A DNA stretch of 23,148 nt from a virus. The stretch spans positions 1 to 23,148 of the IMG/VR virus record IMGVR_UViG_3300034104_000588, one strand, 5' to 3'. Shown here one piece after another: positions 1-7,743 of the stretch; the stretch's first letter is position 1, and every line of letters begins with the position of its first letter. The notes beneath the pieces were generated by a model that searched no databases, was not told the DNA's origin, and was given only the letters and a program-made list of their open reading frames with translations. The translations under genes and the position numbers were made by a program.

Positions 1-1916
1 GTAGGCGCTGGGCCACGGTTCGTGACAAACGGATTGTCTGTCGGACGCAGGGTGTAGTTACTGTCAATAGCCTGCTTGACCACTGGCGGAGGATTGCCGT
101 CTTTGTCTGGACGGATGAACGAGCCCTCAAAGGTGCCGTTCTTTTTCTCCATGATGGTCATGCCCATGCCGCCATCCTTGAAGATGAAGCCTTGGTTGCG
201 CAATTGCTCCATCGCCAGATCGTAATCGCCCTTCAGCACAGCTTCTCTGACACGAGCGTTACCCCTCATCTGCTCAACCAGTGTACGGCCGTAGACATCC
301 AGTTGCTTCAGTTGTAGATCACGTGCCAACTTGTCTTGCAGGTTGACGTTATCCACCGCCTGTTGCAATGCCGCTGTATTGATCTTGATATCACGATCCC
401 GCGCTTGTGCCACCAATGCAGCAAAGCCTCTTGGAACACCAGAGAGTGCCTCGCCCAGCGCCATTCCCATCGTTGGCTTGTAGGTAGAGGCAAATTTAAA
501 GCCTGCGTCGGCCAATAGCAACAACGCATTCGTGCGAATGTCTGATTTGGTATCGCCCAACAATTCCTTGAAGGTTGGCGCAAGGTCTTTGAACTCAGCC
601 TTGATCCGTTCGCCGCGAGTCTGGGCAGGCGCTTCTTCCTTCAATTTGTCTTTGATGAAGGTCGTCAAATTTTGTTCTGCTTTTGGTGGCGCTGTCTCTG
701 CCTTTGGCGGAATAACAGGGGCAGGCACATTAGCCCCAAACGGGCCAATCCCCATATCAGGCCTCTCGGCCATAATACGGTTGATCGTAGCCGAGGCAGG
801 AGGCTCACCACCTGCTGGCGCAGAAGGCATACCTTCGGTAGGAATCTGATTGATACGATCTAACGTAGCAGCGAGTTGGTCTGGTGGGAGGTTAGCAATA
901 TTTCTGTCTCCCCCCATGCCAGCAAGCATTCCTGCCGCTGTACCGCCACCTACCCCCAATCCCGCCGATGTAGCAAGTGGGTTTGTTCTTATCGATTCGC
1001 GTAGACCTTGAGAAAAAGGAATATTCCCAAACTCAAGCGTATTGGCACGTTCGAACTTTGTACCCGCGCCTGCAGCAGGCATTCCTTCAGCGCCTGCTCG
1101 AATATTCTCTCTGCCCTGTACAACCATGCGGCCACCATCTGGGCCACGCATTGGCGCTACACGGAAGCCTTGGAGATTCGGCATAAAGCGATCAATAGCT
1201 GCGGTGCCCCGCGCTATATAGGGTTCCAATGCACTGCCGATCCTACCCATGCCTTGGCGAGCTGCGTCACGGATGCCGCCGCTAAAACCCATGCTCATAT
1301 TGTACTGCTGCAGCAGACGTGCATCTTCTTCGGTCATTTGCTCCGGTGGGATATTTCCCGAAGCCAAAGCCAACATCCGATCCATGTTGCCTTGCAACTG
1401 ATCGAGGCGATTACCCTGCGTCACAAACGCTCCACGCTGTGCGCGGAGCGGAGGAAGGCCATCTGGGGTAGGCGGAGCTTGGCTAGCCCCGCCCTCCGGA
1501 AAAGGGGCGGCACCCTCCATGCCGGGCGGCATCATAGGTGCACCTTGAGGCATTCCTTGTGGTGCTTGTGGTAATCCAGCTATCCCCGCGCCCATACCCG
1601 TAGGCGGAGCTTGCGGAGCAGCCAATTGAGGTTGGAGCATGGCAAGGACTTCTGGCGGTGTTTCGCTTGCAGCCTGCTCTCCAACCATCTGTGCCAGTTC
1701 AAGGTAACGTGCATCAACGGAACGGATATCCCCACGAAGATTGTTCATTAGGATTTCAGGATTCTGAGGGGAACGGGCCATCGGCGGCATTTCTTCCGCT
1801 TCGTCCTCCATCTCATCTTCCATCTCATCCTCAAAGCCTTGCATGATGCCTGAGTTCATCGTCTTCTTGGACACCGGTTCAGAGAACATTTTTCTCTTCA
1901 GGATTTCTTCTTTCAT
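1..1916 (-). CDS. Large virion protein, probable internal/ejection protein (C-terminus cut by window edge)
   Basis: The frame is open from the ATG at 1916 to the left edge, giving at least 638 residues with no stop. An AAGGA ribosome site precedes the start, 9 bases after the previous stop. Visible regions are: an acidic run of alternating Glu/Asp and Met at about 29-43; a conserved-looking segment at 48-80; a low-complexity Pro/Met/Gln/Gly linker at about 95-160; a Gly/Ala-rich hydrophobic stretch at about 313-336; and a more ordered helical region from about 415 onward. One aromatic-x-x-Gly-Gly-Met motif lies at 579-585. I recall similar proteins in uncultured aquatic phages, but no enzymatic domain is recognisable. 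Its place as third of three large Ala/Gly/Gln-rich genes after the tail genes suggests a capsid-internal protein delivered with the DNA. That role is inference; another minor virion protein is equally possible. Confidence 0.75.
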   Translation of the reverse strand, partial: MKEEILKRKMFSEPVSKKTMNSGIMQGFEDEMEDEMEDEAEEMPPMARSPQNPEILMNNLRGDIRSVDARYLELAQMVGEQAASETPPEVLAMLQPQLAAPQAPPTGMGAGIAGLPQAPQGMPQGAPMMPPGMEGAAPFPEGGASQAPPTPDGLPPLRAQRGAFVTQGNRLDQLQGNMDRMLALASGNIPPEQMTEEDARLLQQYNMSMGFSGGIRDAARQGMGRIGSALEPYIARGTAAIDRFMPNLQGFRVAPMRGPDGGRMVVQGRENIRAGAEGMPAAGAGTKFERANTLEFGNIPFSQGLRESIRTNPLATSAGLGVGGGTAAGMLAGMGGDRNIANLPPDQLAATLDRINQIPTEGMPSAPAGGEPPASATINRIMAERPDMGIGPFGANVPAPVIPPKAETAPPKAEQNLTTFIKDKLKEEAPAQTRGERIKAEFKDLAPTFKELLGDTKSDIRTNALLLLADAGFKFASTYKPTMGMALGEALSGVPRGFAALVAQARDRDIKINTAALQQAVDNVNLQDKLARDLQLKQLDVYGRTLVEQMRGNARVREAVLKGDYDLAMEQLRNQGFIFKDGGMGMTIMEKKNGTFEGSFIRPDKDGNPPPVVKQAIDSNYTLRPTDNPFVTNRGPAP

Positions 1917-1925
1917 TACTGTTCC

Positions 1926-3797
1926 TTAAAAGATTCTGCCTGCTTGGTTTATGGCCGCGCCGGTTGCCAGTAAGCCTGTACCAAGTCCTGCTACTTGCTG
2001 GAATGGGCTGGGCGCAGGAGCGGCTTGGGTAGTAAGTGCCATCTGCGTTGACGGTGCCCCTTTGTAAATATCCGACAAGAACGCCAGTTGCTGATAAGGC
2101 TGATACGCCGTCTGGAGCTGTGTTGCACGTAGCGCATCCACTTCCCGCTGCTTCTGCGTCTGCTGTTGCTGGCCCAGACCGTACAGGAAGCTTACATCCT
2201 GCTGACCTAACCGTTGCGATGCCTCGCCCAACTGGCCTTGTTGCAAGCCAACTGCCCCGAGTTGTGTACCTAACGAACCAAGTCCTGCCGCAAGCTGTGA
2301 GCCAACGCCAAATTGGCCTTGTGCTAACGAACCGAGGCCAGCGGCTTGCGCTTGACCAAGTTGGGCCTGTTGACCAAGAATAGAGGCTTGTCGTGCAGCA
2401 AGATCACCATACTGTCCTGCAAGAGCGGCTTGTTGTTGTGCAAGATTGCCGTAAAGACCTGCGGCCCCTTGACCAAGCCCCGCTTGTTGTAAACCTTGTG
2501 CCGCGAGTTGTTGACCAATATTCCCACCATACTGAGCAGTCGCCAAAGCTTGTTGTGCGCGTTGTGCTTCAAGACTTCCCAATTGTGATCCTGCTTGCAT
2601 TCCCATTTGCCCAGCCTGCGCCAACTGCTGTGCGGCCTGTTGACCAAGACCGGCTTGCTGGAATCGTTGCGCCGCAAGTTGTTGTTCAAGACCTCCAGTA
2701 AATTGTTCAGCCGCAAGCGCTTGTTGTGCGCGTTGCGCTTCCAAACTACCTAGCTGACCAGCAGCGCCTTGGAACCCTTGCGCCTGCGACAATTGACGTT
2801 GTTGTTGCTGTTCAAAGGCTTGTTGTGCTTGTTGCGCGGCACTCTGATACCCCTGCGCCAACGCCCCAGTAATCGCCGCGTTACGCTGTTCTGACAAACC
2901 GCGCTCTAGCTCGGCACGTTGGATTCCTTCTCGCGAACCGCCGAACGCGCCAGCACGAACAGCCTGTGCTTGCAGGTTTTGACGTGCAATATCGCCTTGA
3001 CGATTGATCTGCCGCAGGGACTCATCAATCACCTGTTGCTGATACGGGTTCATAAAGGCTTGTACATTAGACGGGGAAAAGCCTTGTGCGGCCCCTGTTA
3101 ACGCACCTACGCCTTGTCCTACTAAGCCTTGTGCTGCTCCAAACTGTGGACCGCCCGCTCTTGCGCGTTCCCCAGCAGCAAGCATTCGTTGCTCAATTGG
3201 AGCTAAATTTGTCGCTAACGCAGCCTGACGAGCACGCTCTGCAGCAGTTTCTCCTAATCCTGCCCCACTCAATAGGCGCTGTTGTGCAGCCCCAAACTGA
3301 GGGCCCGCCCCTTGCGCTTGTTGAATAGATTGGAGCATTAAGTTTTGCGCAGGACCAAGATTAGCTTGCGCATATTGCTGCGCCATTGCTTGAGCAAGGT
3401 CAACATCAGTAGCGGCACCACCCAATAGAGGTGCTCCTTGCCCTGCTGCAAAAGCAAGTTCGTCTAACTGCGAAATAGGCGTTCCTGCTTGCGTCATTGC
3501 CTGACGTGCCGCATCAAACTGTGAACGGGTGTCCGCACCAGTCAGAATATCTGCTCCTCGACCAAGCAGCCCCGCACCTGCCGTTGTTGCTGTTTGAGCA
3601 GCCTGCATGAACGGGAGATACGAACCAATGCCAGACACGCCGCGTTGCAGCGCATCCAATTGTTCTGGAGTGAGCCCAGCTACTTGATAAGCAGGTAGAT
3701 TAGGCGCGGGAAGGGCTTTTGCAGACTGAAGAAGACCTAGTTTGATCTTCTCAATTTCCGGGGCTTCCCGGACTATCTGTTCGGTGATTTCTGCCAT
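1926..3797 (-). CDS. Gln/Ala/Gly-rich virion protein, probable internal/ejection protein
   Basis: This 623-residue protein is dominated by Gln, Ala, Gly and Leu with almost no Cys or Trp. Its start has GAGG six bases upstream of ATG. The N-terminal 250 residues are helical and Ala-rich. Residues about 254-320 hold the most ordered part, beginning with an Asn-Pro-Tyr-Gln segment and containing Gly-Ala-Phe-Gly-Gly-Ser-Arg. I recall this block as conserved in many aquatic phage virion proteins. From about 350 to 470 the chain contains a 57-residue tandem duplication, followed by looser Gln/Leu/Gly repeats. The composition suits a long helical protein that could unfold and pass through a short tail, like T7 gp14-gp16, but I see no real sequence match to those. 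It lies 2 bases after the 825-aa gene. The structural role is fairly safe from context; the ejection role is inference. Confidence 0.8.
   Translation of the reverse strand: MAEITEQIVREAPEIEKIKLGLLQSAKALPAPNLPAYQVAGLTPEQLDALQRGVSGIGSYLPFMQAAQTATTAGAGLLGRGADILTGADTRSQFDAARQAMTQAGTPISQLDELAFAAGQGAPLLGGAATDVDLAQAMAQQYAQANLGPAQNLMLQSIQQAQGAGPQFGAAQQRLLSGAGLGETAAERARQAALATNLAPIEQRMLAAGERARAGGPQFGAAQGLVGQGVGALTGAAQGFSPSNVQAFMNPYQQQVIDESLRQINRQGDIARQNLQAQAVRAGAFGGSREGIQRAELERGLSEQRNAAITGALAQGYQSAAQQAQQAFEQQQQRQLSQAQGFQGAAGQLGSLEAQRAQQALAAEQFTGGLEQQLAAQRFQQAGLGQQAAQQLAQAGQMGMQAGSQLGSLEAQRAQQALATAQYGGNIGQQLAAQGLQQAGLGQGAAGLYGNLAQQQAALAGQYGDLAARQASILGQQAQLGQAQAAGLGSLAQGQFGVGSQLAAGLGSLGTQLGAVGLQQGQLGEASQRLGQQDVSFLYGLGQQQQTQKQREVDALRATQLQTAYQPYQQLAFLSDIYKGAPSTQMALTTQAAPAPSPFQQVAGLGTGLLATGAAINQAGRIF
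2409..2750 (-). repeat. 57-residue (171-bp) tandem duplication inside the Gln-rich protein
   Basis: Two adjacent 171-base units run 2750-2580 and 2579-2409. Each begins Gly-Ser-Leu-Glu-Ala-Gln-Arg-Ala-Gln-Gln-Ala-Leu-Ala and later contains Gln-Gln-Ala-Gly-Leu-Gly-Gln. The first 13 residues are identical and the register is kept with no gap through about residue 40, after which the units diverge. This looks like an in-frame duplication that has since drifted. Confidence 0.85.
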
Positions 3798-3799
3798 GA

Positions 3800-6277
3800 T
3801 TATCCTCGTGCCGCGTTACGTTCTAATTGATGCATGAGCGCATACATCTTTTTCGCGCCCTCGCGACGACTGCCATTCCCAGCGCCGCGCACGGCGCGGG
3901 CGGTCATGACAAACTCACCGTCGGAAAGCATAGCGGGGATATCATCAGAGGTCTCGGTCCCCGGTCCACTGATCTGGCCGATACGTCTAGGATAGCCTCC
4001 CTGTGCCAATGCGGCAATACCTCCCATATTGAAATAGGTAGGCTGGGTATAGGCCATTGGGTTGTAGCCAATGTAACTAGGCGTGGCTACTCGGATATCT
4101 TCCATGGTCTCCGAGGGGGACCATGCGGAGGAGCCAATAATTTCCCCACGCTCGTTGTATTGAACGCCCGGCAATCCTTGGATGTAATACGCAGAAGGAT
4201 TATCCGATAGATCAATCGGCTGACGCATGTCTTTTGCAAACTCAGTTTCTGGTGGGGGTTTTGGGGTAAACCCACCTGCCAATCCTAAAGCAGTAATGCC
4301 TGCTGCTACCCCGGGACCGTAAGTACGAAGCATTCCGGGGGAAGGAGGGGTAAGTTCGGTTTTTAATGTTTGTAATGCAATATCTGGAGATACCCCTTTA
4401 TCAACAAGCATTTTATATTGCGGATTATTTATTAGGTCTGCGCTAGTAGGTGCTGCTGGAGTACCGGGGAAGAATAGATCACCCAAGCCTCCTTTTAGTT
4501 GCTCATAGCCTTGGGAGAAATTGCCTTTGGCAATATCCATCACACCGCTACCGGCCCGGCTCAAAGAAGCTCCTACGCCCGGAACACCGCCCGTGCCGCC
4601 CGGTGCGGCTCCCCCTGCTGCGCCTGCAGGAGCGGCAGGAATATTGGGCATCTCCACTGCGCCCATTCCCGCTGGATACCGCAACGTATCCGTACCTAAA
4701 CCGGGCTGGAAGGAAGTTCCCGCAGGAGGTCTTACGCCTACTTTCCCTGCCGCACTGGCTAAATCGTACATGGCATCTGGCGCAGCGCCAGACAGGCTAG
4801 GTTGGGCAAGGGGGGAGCCACCTGTATAACTTGACCCACCCGTAGGCCCTGCAGCGGAAGCAGGCTGTACCGCGCCTTGTGTTACTAACTTAGCCGGGCC
4901 AAGGGGCACTTCAAGATCAACCAAGTTCCCGTCCGCCCCAACCACCGTCGGACGGTTGGTTGCTGCAAAAGACTGCTCATACACACGACCATCTTTCATA
5001 ATCGTCTGTTTCACAATCTCTCCGGGTCTTCCGGGAGCCGTATTGGCTCTTGCGATTTGCGCCTCATCAATGTCTGGGCTGCCGAACTTTGCTACGCGGG
5101 CGATTGCATCATCCGCCTCAGCCGCAACCGCAGTTGTTCCGCGTGACGCGGCAGTCGCCGCATCTGCATTGGCTTTTGCTGGAGGTACTCCCTGTGCATA
5201 AGCAATCGTTCCAGCAACAGCCCCTTGTATCAGGCCCCCTTGGACGGCTTCTTTAAGGTTTTGTCCTTGTAAAAGTCCTGCGCCTGTGCCAACCACCGCC
5301 GCGTTGGCAGCAGCTAACACCGTAGGATTACTAATAAATTGACCAGTATATTTGCCAACAAAATTAGAAACAGGTCCCCCCGGCGCACCGGCAAAACCAA
5401 CCACCGAGTTGATCAAAACATCTTTTAGACTTCCGCCAGATAGCGCAGTCACCGCACCAGAGGCAAGACCGGCTGCTACGGGGGCGGAGGCTAAGCCTAG
5501 TCCTGTAATCCCAAAGGCCCCCGGTCCGAGGACCGTGGCAAGACCAATCGTGGCTACGATCCGACCAATTGGGCTTTTTACAATTTCTTTGGCAACATTA
5601 ACAACGCCTTTAACTACGTCTTTAACGACATTGACAGCACCTTTGACTACGCCAGTAACGGCTTTTCCTACTCCTGTAACTAATTTGCCAATAGCTTTAA
5701 ACGGATTCCAAAATTCAGGCAAGCCAGTTACTGGGTTAATGGTTCCCGAACCCCCACGCGATTTCAACAGCCGCATTTCCGCAGGCGTAATATGCGCCAG
5801 CATGGTGTCACCGTTACGACCTTGGCTGGCCACGAGCCGCGCTGCTTCAGCAATGCCCCCACGGGCAAAGTTTTGAGGAGGCGGCATCATCATGCCGCTG
5901 CCGGTATCACGCGAACGCTGCTCATCTAACAATGCGGCAAGGATGACGCTTAAAAGTTCCTCGTCATACTCTTCCGGAAAAACCCCCTGCTCTAAATCCC
6001 CTTCCCGAATGGCTTGCGTTAAAGTTTCTTTATAGCGATCAGGGTTGTCATATAGATATTGGACAGCATCAATAAGCGCTTGTAGTTGTTCATCGTCTAA
6101 CTTATCAAGGCCCGTGCGCATTTGCGCCATGACTTCTTGGACTTCCAAGTCCACGTCCGGGCGAGCTTGCTTGAATCCCTGCCGCACCGCGTCGTAGGAA
6201 TCCATGTAGCTCAATTGCGGCATAGCTGCTTGCTGCCCTTCTGGCAGCGCCATGATGCCTTGTTCGTTAGTCGCCAT
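3800..6277 (-). CDS. 825-aa virion protein with amphipathic helix repeat and phage C-terminal GEFV motif
   Basis: Residues 1-125 are acidic and helical. Residues 137-180 hold a Phe-x-x-Gly-Gly-Ile motif followed by a Gly-Asp-Thr-Met-Leu-Ala-His-Ile segment and a double Gly. Residues about 192-240 form a Lys/Val-rich amphipathic stretch with Lys at 198, 205, 212, 219, 223, 230 and 234. Residues about 238-360 are Gly/Ala-rich and hydrophobic, and could insert in a membrane. A Pro/Gly/Ala-rich middle follows. The C-terminus (749-825) carries Phe-x-x-Gly-Gly-Ile, then Gly-Pro-Gly-Thr, then Asp-Gly-Glu-Phe-Val-Met, a pattern I know from the C-termini of phage tape-measure and other virion proteins. 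The start has AGGAAA upstream. An internal protein that disturbs the host membrane during DNA entry is a reasonable inference; a tape-measure-like role is the alternative. Confidence 0.8.
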   Translation of the reverse strand: MATNEQGIMALPEGQQAAMPQLSYMDSYDAVRQGFKQARPDVDLEVQEVMAQMRTGLDKLDDEQLQALIDAVQYLYDNPDRYKETLTQAIREGDLEQGVFPEEYDEELLSVILAALLDEQRSRDTGSGMMMPPPQNFARGGIAEAARLVASQGRNGDTMLAHITPAEMRLLKSRGGSGTINPVTGLPEFWNPFKAIGKLVTGVGKAVTGVVKGAVNVVKDVVKGVVNVAKEIVKSPIGRIVATIGLATVLGPGAFGITGLGLASAPVAAGLASGAVTALSGGSLKDVLINSVVGFAGAPGGPVSNFVGKYTGQFISNPTVLAAANAAVVGTGAGLLQGQNLKEAVQGGLIQGAVAGTIAYAQGVPPAKANADAATAASRGTTAVAAEADDAIARVAKFGSPDIDEAQIARANTAPGRPGEIVKQTIMKDGRVYEQSFAATNRPTVVGADGNLVDLEVPLGPAKLVTQGAVQPASAAGPTGGSSYTGGSPLAQPSLSGAAPDAMYDLASAAGKVGVRPPAGTSFQPGLGTDTLRYPAGMGAVEMPNIPAAPAGAAGGAAPGGTGGVPGVGASLSRAGSGVMDIAKGNFSQGYEQLKGGLGDLFFPGTPAAPTSADLINNPQYKMLVDKGVSPDIALQTLKTELTPPSPGMLRTYGPGVAAGITALGLAGGFTPKPPPETEFAKDMRQPIDLSDNPSAYYIQGLPGVQYNERGEIIGSSAWSPSETMEDIRVATPSYIGYNPMAYTQPTYFNMGGIAALAQGGYPRRIGQISGPGTETSDDIPAMLSDGEFVMTARAVRGAGNGSRREGAKKMYALMHQLERNAARG

Positions 6278-6348
6278 GTTCGTTTCCTGTCAAGAACAAT
6301 TGCCTGAATTATCCAGCATTATTGCGTTAAATAGTAGATTGAAGCGCA
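6278..6348. other. 71-bp AT-rich intergenic gap
   Basis: This is one of the longest non-coding gaps in the lower half of the window. Read on the minus strand it is AT-rich and holds AATAAT and GATAAT boxes that resemble -10 elements, but no -35 element at proper spacing. A small 5-bp stem with a 3-base loop can form near 6312-6324. The ribosome site for the 825-aa gene is at its low end. A weak promoter for the internal-protein genes is possible but unproven. Confidence 0.25.
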
Positions 6349-7743
6349 CTATCGGCTAACTTCTTCCCAGTCAAGGGAAGCCAAAATTGTGGAACTGTTG
6401 CTTGAAGCCGCAGCGGTTAGTGTTAGCTCGAAAGGCGTTCCGGTTATCCCGTTCCGCTCTAGCTGGTTGGCAAACAATGCCTGCTTCAAAATATCAACGG
6501 TGGTAGAGCCTTGGTTTGATCCTTGTGTGTAACCCTGCGCTAGGATGCGACCACCAGTAAACGAAGTACCCGTAATGTTGTATTCAACGCCAGAATTAGT
6601 ACCAACGCTTACCCAAGTCCCGCCAGTTGTAGTGCCAGAAGCCACCACCCGCCATTCGTAGTTCACGTTATTGCTTAATGCCAGAATAGACGCAGCTGTC
6701 AATATGACAATAGCGTCCAACCGTGTCGTTTTTAGGCGCAACGAAACCACGGGGTAGTAAGTTCCCGCCGTAGCCAGTGATGTCGGCGTTGTAATGGGCG
6801 TGCCGATAGCCTGTTGCAAACCGGTTAATGCAAAGCCGCCCTCTGAGATCACCGTTGAGCAAACTTGTTTTAGTGTGCTTGCCCCCGACGTTGCTGCCGT
6901 GTTTTTCATCTCATACCGCAATGGCAGAGAAGCGGTAGTGATGTACGTCGTTGTGGTCAGGTTGGCATGGTTGAAGTTATGCGCCGGGACGAACTGCCCA
7001 TCGATGATGAACCCCATACGAGCGGTGCCAAGACCTAGCCACTCGATGTCCATGTAGAGAATCTGCGACTTGGACAAGTCCAGCGTAATACCAGAAGGCC
7101 CTGTGCCATCCAGCGGGTCTTGGTTCCAGTTAGCTTGCGCCACTTGTGTATTTACAACGACCCCAGAAACAGAACTGCGCTCCACGAAATAGGCGCTTGT
7201 CCCGTCACGTTCAATATAAAAGCCGTTAGCAGTACCGTAATAACCAACACGCTGACGTAGATTTGCTTTCGCCGTACCCATGACAAACGTATTCATCACC
7301 AGCAAGCTCTTGCCCGGCTGATACGCAAATATCTTTGTGGTTTCTCTTACTACCTCATCATTGTTTGCGCTACCCACCGTCAAATTGACTAGCCCCTCGT
7401 CCGCGCTAAACGTCGCAGCCGCCGTTCCGGTAGTGCCTGTTGACCAGAGATCGTTATCTGAGTATCGGTGCGAAGAGTCAAACAGCGTAAACGGCTCACT
7501 TACCCGTAGCCGCCCAAACGCGTCTAGGTTTGTTCCACCTAATGCAACAGGTACAGATCCATTTGTCGAAGCCATAAGTGATAACTGACCTATCAGGGTA
7601 TCAAGCGTGTTGAAATACAACCGCAGAATATTGTTGAGTTCATCGTGGTACCTACGGTTATATTCCTGCGGTGCATACGGCAATGCAGGCGCTTTTGTTC
7701 TTAAAAGCGTCTCAAAGTCAGTTACAACGACAGAAGTCGTCAT
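6349..7743 (-). CDS. Phage structural protein, probable tail/neck-associated (464 aa)
   Basis: Residues about 20-55 are rich in Tyr, Arg, Asn and Leu and look helical, a probable docking segment. The rest is Thr/Ser/Gly-rich, typical of a beta-sandwich: a Gly-Arg-Leu-Arg-Val-Ser-Glu-Pro-Phe block near 76-84 is followed by alternating strands to the end. There is no signal peptide or membrane segment. The ATG overlaps the stop of the nozzle-like gene (ATGA at 7740-7743), so the two are probably translationally coupled and made in fixed ratio. I recall homologues annotated only as structural or hypothetical in aquatic phages. A lectin-like or head/tail decoration function is possible, but no binding site can be pointed to. 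Structural assignment is firm from context; the exact place in the virion is unknown. Confidence 0.75.
   Translation of the reverse strand: MTTSVVVTDFETLLRTKAPALPYAPQEYNRRYHDELNNILRLYFNTLDTLIGQLSLMASTNGSVPVALGGTNLDAFGRLRVSEPFTLFDSSHRYSDNDLWSTGTTGTAAATFSADEGLVNLTVGSANNDEVVRETTKIFAYQPGKSLLVMNTFVMGTAKANLRQRVGYYGTANGFYIERDGTSAYFVERSSVSGVVVNTQVAQANWNQDPLDGTGPSGITLDLSKSQILYMDIEWLGLGTARMGFIIDGQFVPAHNFNHANLTTTTYITTASLPLRYEMKNTAATSGASTLKQVCSTVISEGGFALTGLQQAIGTPITTPTSLATAGTYYPVVSLRLKTTRLDAIVILTAASILALSNNVNYEWRVVASGTTTGGTWVSVGTNSGVEYNITGTSFTGGRILAQGYTQGSNQGSTTVDILKQALFANQLERNGITGTPFELTLTAAASSNSSTILASLDWEEVSR

Noticed and set aside
1008-1574. 188-aa open frame on the plus strand
   Set aside because: It lies opposite the continuous 638-codon frame that starts at 1916; the latter has a ribosome site and phage-like sequence.
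1910-1928. Identical GAACAGTAATGAAA at the starts of two genes (1916 and 9884), with an 11-base part also inside the gp4-like gene
   Set aside because: A 14-base match between two sites is expected about once by chance in a window of this size, so I do not claim a shared control element.
5352-5876. 174-aa Thr/Pro/Ala-rich plus-strand frame
   Set aside because: It is the reverse shadow of the Gly/Ala/Val region of the 825-aa protein.
6289-6294. TTGACA on the minus strand, a perfect -35 box
   Set aside because: It is only 11 bases before the ATG of the 825-aa gene, so a promoter here would start transcription inside the gene, and no -10 box follows at proper spacing.
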